Source of the DNA: JB111 sp052093225 | GTDB lineage: Bacteria; Actinomycetota; Actinomycetes; Actinomycetales; Actinomycetaceae | Assembly: GCA_052093225.1 (NCBI GenBank) | Contig: JBQDDG010000010.1 | Location: 10,548 to 74,547, forward strand | Length of the DNA stretch: 64,000 bases | Direction: 5' to 3' | Shown: in pieces, positions 60,976-64,000 of the stretch | How positions within the stretch are numbered: position 1 is the stretch's first letter | How the letters are laid out: each line of letters opens with the position of its first letter | Position numbers and translations under genes: made by a program | Notes under the pieces: model-generated | Database searches by the model: none | Told to the model about the DNA's origin: nothing | Seen by the model: the letters and a program-made list of their open reading frames with translations, nothing else

Positions 60976-61968
60976 TCAGGCGCCGCGGGCCGCGAGCTCC
61001 GCGGCGATCGTCCCCCGGTCGGCGCCCGACGCCAGCAGCACGTGCAGCAGCAGCCTGGCCTTCCGTGCGGACAGGTTCCCGGCCATGAGGACGCCGCGCG
61101 CGATGAGGTCCTGCTCGGACCCGGGGAAGCCGTAGAGCCGCGTCGCCGTGCCGCCGCGCTGCGTGCGCGAGGCGACGACCACGCACACGCCGTCGTCGAT
61201 CGCCGCCGAGATCAGATCGGCCACCGGACCGGGCACGTGCCCCACCCCGGTGCCGGCCACGACGACCCCGCGCACACCGGTGCCGAGCACCGCGCGCAGG
61301 ACCGTGCCGTCGTCGTCGAAGGGCGACTCGAGCAGCGGGACCGTCACGCGTCCCGGCGGCGGCACGGCGAGCGCGCCGGGCCGCGGAAGCGGTGCCCACA
61401 GCGGCCGGAAGCTCTCCTCGACGACGAGCCCCAGCGGACCCGAGCCCGGCGACTCGAAGGTCTCGAGCGCCGTCGACGACGCCTTCGTCACCCGCGAGGC
61501 GAGGTGGACGGTGTCGTTGAGGCAGGTGAGCACACCGAGACCGCGTGCCCGCTCGGCGAGCGCCGTGACGGCCGCCGCGAGCAGGTTGCCCGGCCCCTCG
61601 GCGCCGGCCATCGCGGACGAGCGCATCGCGCCGGTGACGACGATCGGCGTCTCGTGGCGCCACAGCAGGTCGAGCAGGTAGGCGGTCTCCTCGAGCGTGT
61701 CCGTCCCGTGGGTGAGGACGATGCCGCGGGCACCGGCAGCGACCTGCCGCTCGGCCCACGCGTGGACGCCGAGCACGTCGTCGAGGGTGAGCGACGCGGA
61801 CGGGACGTTCGTCAGCTGCTCCCCGGTGACGTCCGCGAGGTCGGCGAGGCCCGGCGTGGCGTCGAGCAGGTCGTCGGCCGAGAGCGCGAGCGTCGCCCCC
61901 TCGCCCGGCGAGGCGGTGGCCATGGCGATGGTGCCGCCCATCGCGCCCAGTGCGAGGCGTGCGGTCAT
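60976..61968 (-). CDS. Asparaginase (type II-like fold)
   Basis: A 330-residue asparaginase/glutaminase-family amidohydrolase with both threonine motifs: GGTIAM (nucleophile Thr13) and THGTDTLEET (Thr89, Asp90). Further conserved parts are VTGAMR and NL. No signal peptide, so cytosolic. GACAAT (61975-61980) lies exactly six bases before the ATG at 61968, making this start better than the GTG at 61983. Confidence 0.92.
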   Translation of the reverse strand: MTARLALGAMGGTIAMATASPGEGATLALSADDLLDATPGLADLADVTGEQLTNVPSASLTLDDVLGVHAWAERQVAAGARGIVLTHGTDTLEETAYLLDLLWRHETPIVVTGAMRSSAMAGAEGPGNLLAAAVTALAERARGLGVLTCLNDTVHLASRVTKASSTALETFESPGSGPLGLVVEESFRPLWAPLPRPGALAVPPPGRVTVPLLESPFDDDGTVLRAVLGTGVRGVVVAGTGVGHVPGPVADLISAAIDDGVCVVVASRTQRGGTATRLYGFPGSEQDLIARGVLMAGNLSARKARLLLHVLLASGADRGTIAAELAARGA

Positions 61969-61985
61969 CGGCTCATTGTCCACGA

Positions 61986-62002
61986 CCGGACGCCGTCGGG
62001 CC
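61986..62002. repeat. Third copy of the dispersed 17-base word
   Basis: CCGGACGCCGTCGGGCC, identical to copies at 41419 and 41482. Confidence 0.7.
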
Positions 62003-62038
62003 CGAGGGCGGGCGACGGAACGCCTCGAGGATCCGCGG

Positions 62039-63226
62039 TCAGTACCAGCCGCGCGCCTGGATGTGCGACCAGGCCCCGCACGGGGTGCTGTAGCGCCCAG
62101 CGATGTAGTCCAGCCCCCAGGCGATCTGGGTGGCCGGGTTGGTGCGCCAGTCCGAGCCGTGGGTGGCCATCTTGCTGCCGGGCAGGGCCTGCGGGATGCC
62201 GTAGGCGCCGCTCGAGGTGTTGTGCGCCGACGGGTCCCAGCGGGACTCGTAGGTGAAGACGCTGTCGAGGCACGACCACTGCGAGCCGGTCCAGCCGCGG
62301 TCGGCCGCCATGCTCTGCCCGATCTGCCGCGGCGTGCCGCTCGGCGCCGCCGGCTCCTGCTCCTCGACGACGGGGCGCGGGTCCGGGCGCTGCACGCCGA
62401 CGGTGTCCGCGCGCTGCCCCGGCACCCAGCGGCCGGCGAACGCCTGGTCCGTCGAGCGGGCCCAGTTGAAGGACTGGTCGGCCGGGCCGGAGCTCACGGC
62501 GTCGCGCAGGTAGAAGGTGGACCCGGCGGCCCGGTGCACGCCGATCGAGTCGACGCCGTCGCCGTTCCAGTCCCCCGAGACCGGCGTGTCGCCGCTGCGG
62601 CCGAACCGGACCACCTGGTGCGCCGGGCCCGAGGTGTTGCTGTTGCGCACGTGGAACTCGATGCCGCGGTGGATCGCCAGCGTGTCGACGCCGTCACCGT
62701 CCCAGTCGCCCACCAGGTACTCGTCGCTCGCCCGGCCGTAGCTGAGCTCGACGTCGTGGGTGGTGCCGGTCGGCGAGTTCGACATGAGAACGTAGCTGCC
62801 GCGCTGGACGGCGAGGGTGTCGACGCCGTCGCCGTCCCAGTCGCCCACGAGGTGGTCGTCGCCCGCGCGGCCGTAGGTCACCGTGTAGTCGTGCGTCGTC
62901 GGGCTGGTCGAGTTCGAGACGTAGAACGTCGCGCCGCGGCGGATCGCGAGCGTGTCGACGCCGTCGCCGTCCCAGTCGCCGACATACGCGGCGTCGCCGG
63001 CCCGCCCGTAGCGGACGCCGACATCGCCGGAGGCGGTGCGCAGGTAGAAGCTCGCGCCGTCGTCGCCGATCTCGCCGCCGTGCATCGGCAGCGGGCTCCC
63101 GACGGCGGCCGGGAGGGTCGGGGCGGGGCCTGCAAGGGCCGCGGCGTCGGCGCCGACGGGGGCCGCGAGCGTGGCTGCGGCGGTGAGCGTGGAGAGCGCG
63201 AACGCCTGGACAGCACGGTGACTCAT
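62039..63226 (-). CDS. Secreted transglycosylase-like protein with VCBS-type calcium repeats
   Basis: A 395-residue exported protein. Signal peptide (MSHRAVQAFALSTLTAAATLAAPVGADA). Four repeats of about 48 residues carry GDWDGDGVDTLA-type calcium-binding loops (the fourth has N and S substitutions) and a fifth is degenerate (GRWVPGQRADTVGV). The C-terminal 100 residues are a lysozyme-like/SLT domain (WSCLDSVFTYESRWDPSAHN, catalytic Glu in YESRW; GAYGIPQALPGSKMATHGSDWRTNPATQI; final GAWSHIQARGWY) as in actinobacterial cell-wall transglycosylases. Confidence 0.9.
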   Translation of the reverse strand: MSHRAVQAFALSTLTAAATLAAPVGADAAALAGPAPTLPAAVGSPLPMHGGEIGDDGASFYLRTASGDVGVRYGRAGDAAYVGDWDGDGVDTLAIRRGATFYVSNSTSPTTHDYTVTYGRAGDDHLVGDWDGDGVDTLAVQRGSYVLMSNSPTGTTHDVELSYGRASDEYLVGDWDGDGVDTLAIHRGIEFHVRNSNTSGPAHQVVRFGRSGDTPVSGDWNGDGVDSIGVHRAAGSTFYLRDAVSSGPADQSFNWARSTDQAFAGRWVPGQRADTVGVQRPDPRPVVEEQEPAAPSGTPRQIGQSMAADRGWTGSQWSCLDSVFTYESRWDPSAHNTSSGAYGIPQALPGSKMATHGSDWRTNPATQIAWGLDYIAGRYSTPCGAWSHIQARGWY

Positions 63227-63652
63227 GGTGACCTCGGGGGGTGGGGGACAGGACCGCCCGCCCGACGCCGGGGCGCCGACGACCTCGGTTCACGAGGCCC
63301 GGGGGGACCCGCGCGCGAGAGGTCTCACGAGCCAGCACACCGTAATGGCACATTCGTTATCAGAGCGAGACCTGGGGCTCCGAAGTGAGGAACGCCGCAC
63401 GGGCCGCCACGGGCACCCCGCGCGGGGCGCACGGCACGGTCCTGCGGACCTCCTGTGGCCGACGCCGATCGCCCGCCTGCGCTGTCACCTGCACCGACAC
63501 TGCCCCGGACATGGTGCGGCCCCGGTCCGCAGATGCGGACCGGGGCCGGGTCAGGGGCGACGACGCCGCCTCCATGCGGGAGGTGCGTCACGCGCGCGGG
63601 GCGAGCTCCGCCGTCGGGCAGGACCGGAGCACGTCCCGTGCCGCCGCGCGGG
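63227..63652. other. Intergenic region between nrdE and the transglycosylase
   Basis: 426 bases without a supported gene. It holds the nrdE terminator hairpin and, near 63339-63375, an AT-richer patch (minus-strand TGATAACG and TACGGT) that is probably the transglycosylase promoter, leaving a leader of about 110 bases. No known riboswitch was recognised. Confidence 0.45.
63518..63546 (-). terminator. Strong hairpin downstream of nrdE
   Basis: GGCCCCGGTCCGC and GCGGACCGGGGCC form a perfect 13-pair stem with an AGAT loop, about 107 bases after the nrdE stop. Confidence 0.75.
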
Positions 63653-64000
63653 TCAGAGCATGCAGGAGACGCAGCCCTCGACCTCGGTGCCCTCGAGCGC
63701 GAGCTGGCGCAGGCGGATGTAGTAGAGCGTCTTGATGCCCTTGCGCCACGCGTAGATCTGCGCCCGGTTGAGGTCGCGGGTGGTGACCGTGTCCTTGAAG
63801 AAGAGCGTGAGCGACAGGCCCTGGTCGACGTGCTGGGTCGCCTCGGCGTAGGTGTCGATGATCTTCTCGGGGCCGATCTCGTACGCGTCCTCGTAGAACT
63901 CGAGGTTGTCGTTCGTCATGTAGGGCGCCGGGTAGTAGACGCGCCCGATCTTGCCCTCCTTGCGGATCTCGATCTTGGAGACGATCGGGTGGATCGACGA
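63653..64000 (-). CDS. nrdE: Class Ib ribonucleotide reductase alpha subunit NrdE (C-terminal part)
   Basis: The last 115 residues of NrdE; the 5' part lies beyond the window edge. The catalytic-subunit C-terminus is clear: LTLFFKDTVTTRDLNRAQIYAWRKGIKTLYYIRLRQLALEGTEVEGCVSCML. It includes the active-site Tyr-Tyr pair and the terminal Cys pair that is re-reduced by NrdH. Upstream codons (GRVYYPAPYMTNDNLEFYEDAY) continue open to the edge. Its partner nrdF is at 46353. Confidence 0.95.
   Translation of the reverse strand, partial: SSIHPIVSKIEIRKEGKIGRVYYPAPYMTNDNLEFYEDAYEIGPEKIIDTYAEATQHVDQGLSLTLFFKDTVTTRDLNRAQIYAWRKGIKTLYYIRLRQLALEGTEVEGCVSCML

Noticed and set aside
63227..63350. c-di-AMP (ydaO) riboswitch before the transglycosylase
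   Set aside because: Such elements precede some actinobacterial wall hydrolases, but the conserved segments could not be found in this leader.

Overview
This is a very GC-rich window (roughly 70% or more by eye) from an actinobacterial chromosome, most likely order Micrococcales. The evidence is the actinobacterial codon usage with many GTG and TTG starts, a class Ib ribonucleotide reductase (NrdF, and NrdE ending in CVSCML), a full-length DEAH helicase HrpA, actinobacterial signal peptides and lipoboxes, and many leaderless genes. It is a draft scaffold: three runs of exactly 100 N (2516-2615, 21890-21989, 56746-56845) mark unresolved gaps, and two of them sit on short coding tandem repeats. 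I see no rRNA, tRNA, CRISPR array, insertion sequence or prophage gene. I name 61 coding regions, one of them cut by the right edge.

Layout. 1-12031: an MBL hydrolase, a DUF4287/SRPBCC-like protein, a double-GNAT protein, two tandem membrane-anchored EEP phosphoesterase paralogues (the downstream one has lost catalytic residues), hrpA, a lipoprotein and a mini-GNAT. 12055-24035: one tightly coupled minus-strand operon of eleven genes. It encodes a sulfurtransferase, an SsuD-like flavin monooxygenase, a complete peptide-type ABC importer with a fused double ATPase, a PanE-like reductase, an alpha/beta hydrolase, a GlcD-like FAD oxidase and two flavin reductases, with a LysR regulator just upstream. 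It looks like an uptake-and-cleavage route for an unknown organosulfur compound. 24469-33374: LysR, a flavin monooxygenase, a SprT-like protein joined to a sugar ABC importer, a thiamine-binding-like protein, a low-molecular-weight phosphatase and a lipoprotein.

33687-36813 is an EhuBCDA-type (ectoine/hydroxyectoine) importer. 37171-38188 is an Erm-type 23S rRNA methyltransferase behind a leaderless leader peptide and two mutually exclusive hairpins, which is a complete translational attenuator. 38211-41261 is a YtrA-type GntR/ABC operon with a matching operator. Then come DedA, a NYN-LOTUS protein, an autoregulated XRE/membrane pair and an Mph(A)-like macrolide phosphotransferase. 46353-47327 is nrdF; its partner nrdE only appears at the right edge, about 16 kb away. 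Between them lie a glycine-betaine type OpuA importer with two binding proteins, a TauABC/NMT1-type importer, an ABC-2 exporter divergent from a two-component system, an asparaginase and a VCBS-repeat transglycosylase.

How it fits together: the window is rich in importers and osmolyte uptake (ectoine and betaine), and it carries two complementary macrolide resistance mechanisms (target methylation and drug phosphorylation). Two features recur across it. Many genes start directly at a -10 hexamer placed exactly 6 bases before the start codon. Many intergenic gaps are filled with locus-specific arrays of short repeated words.
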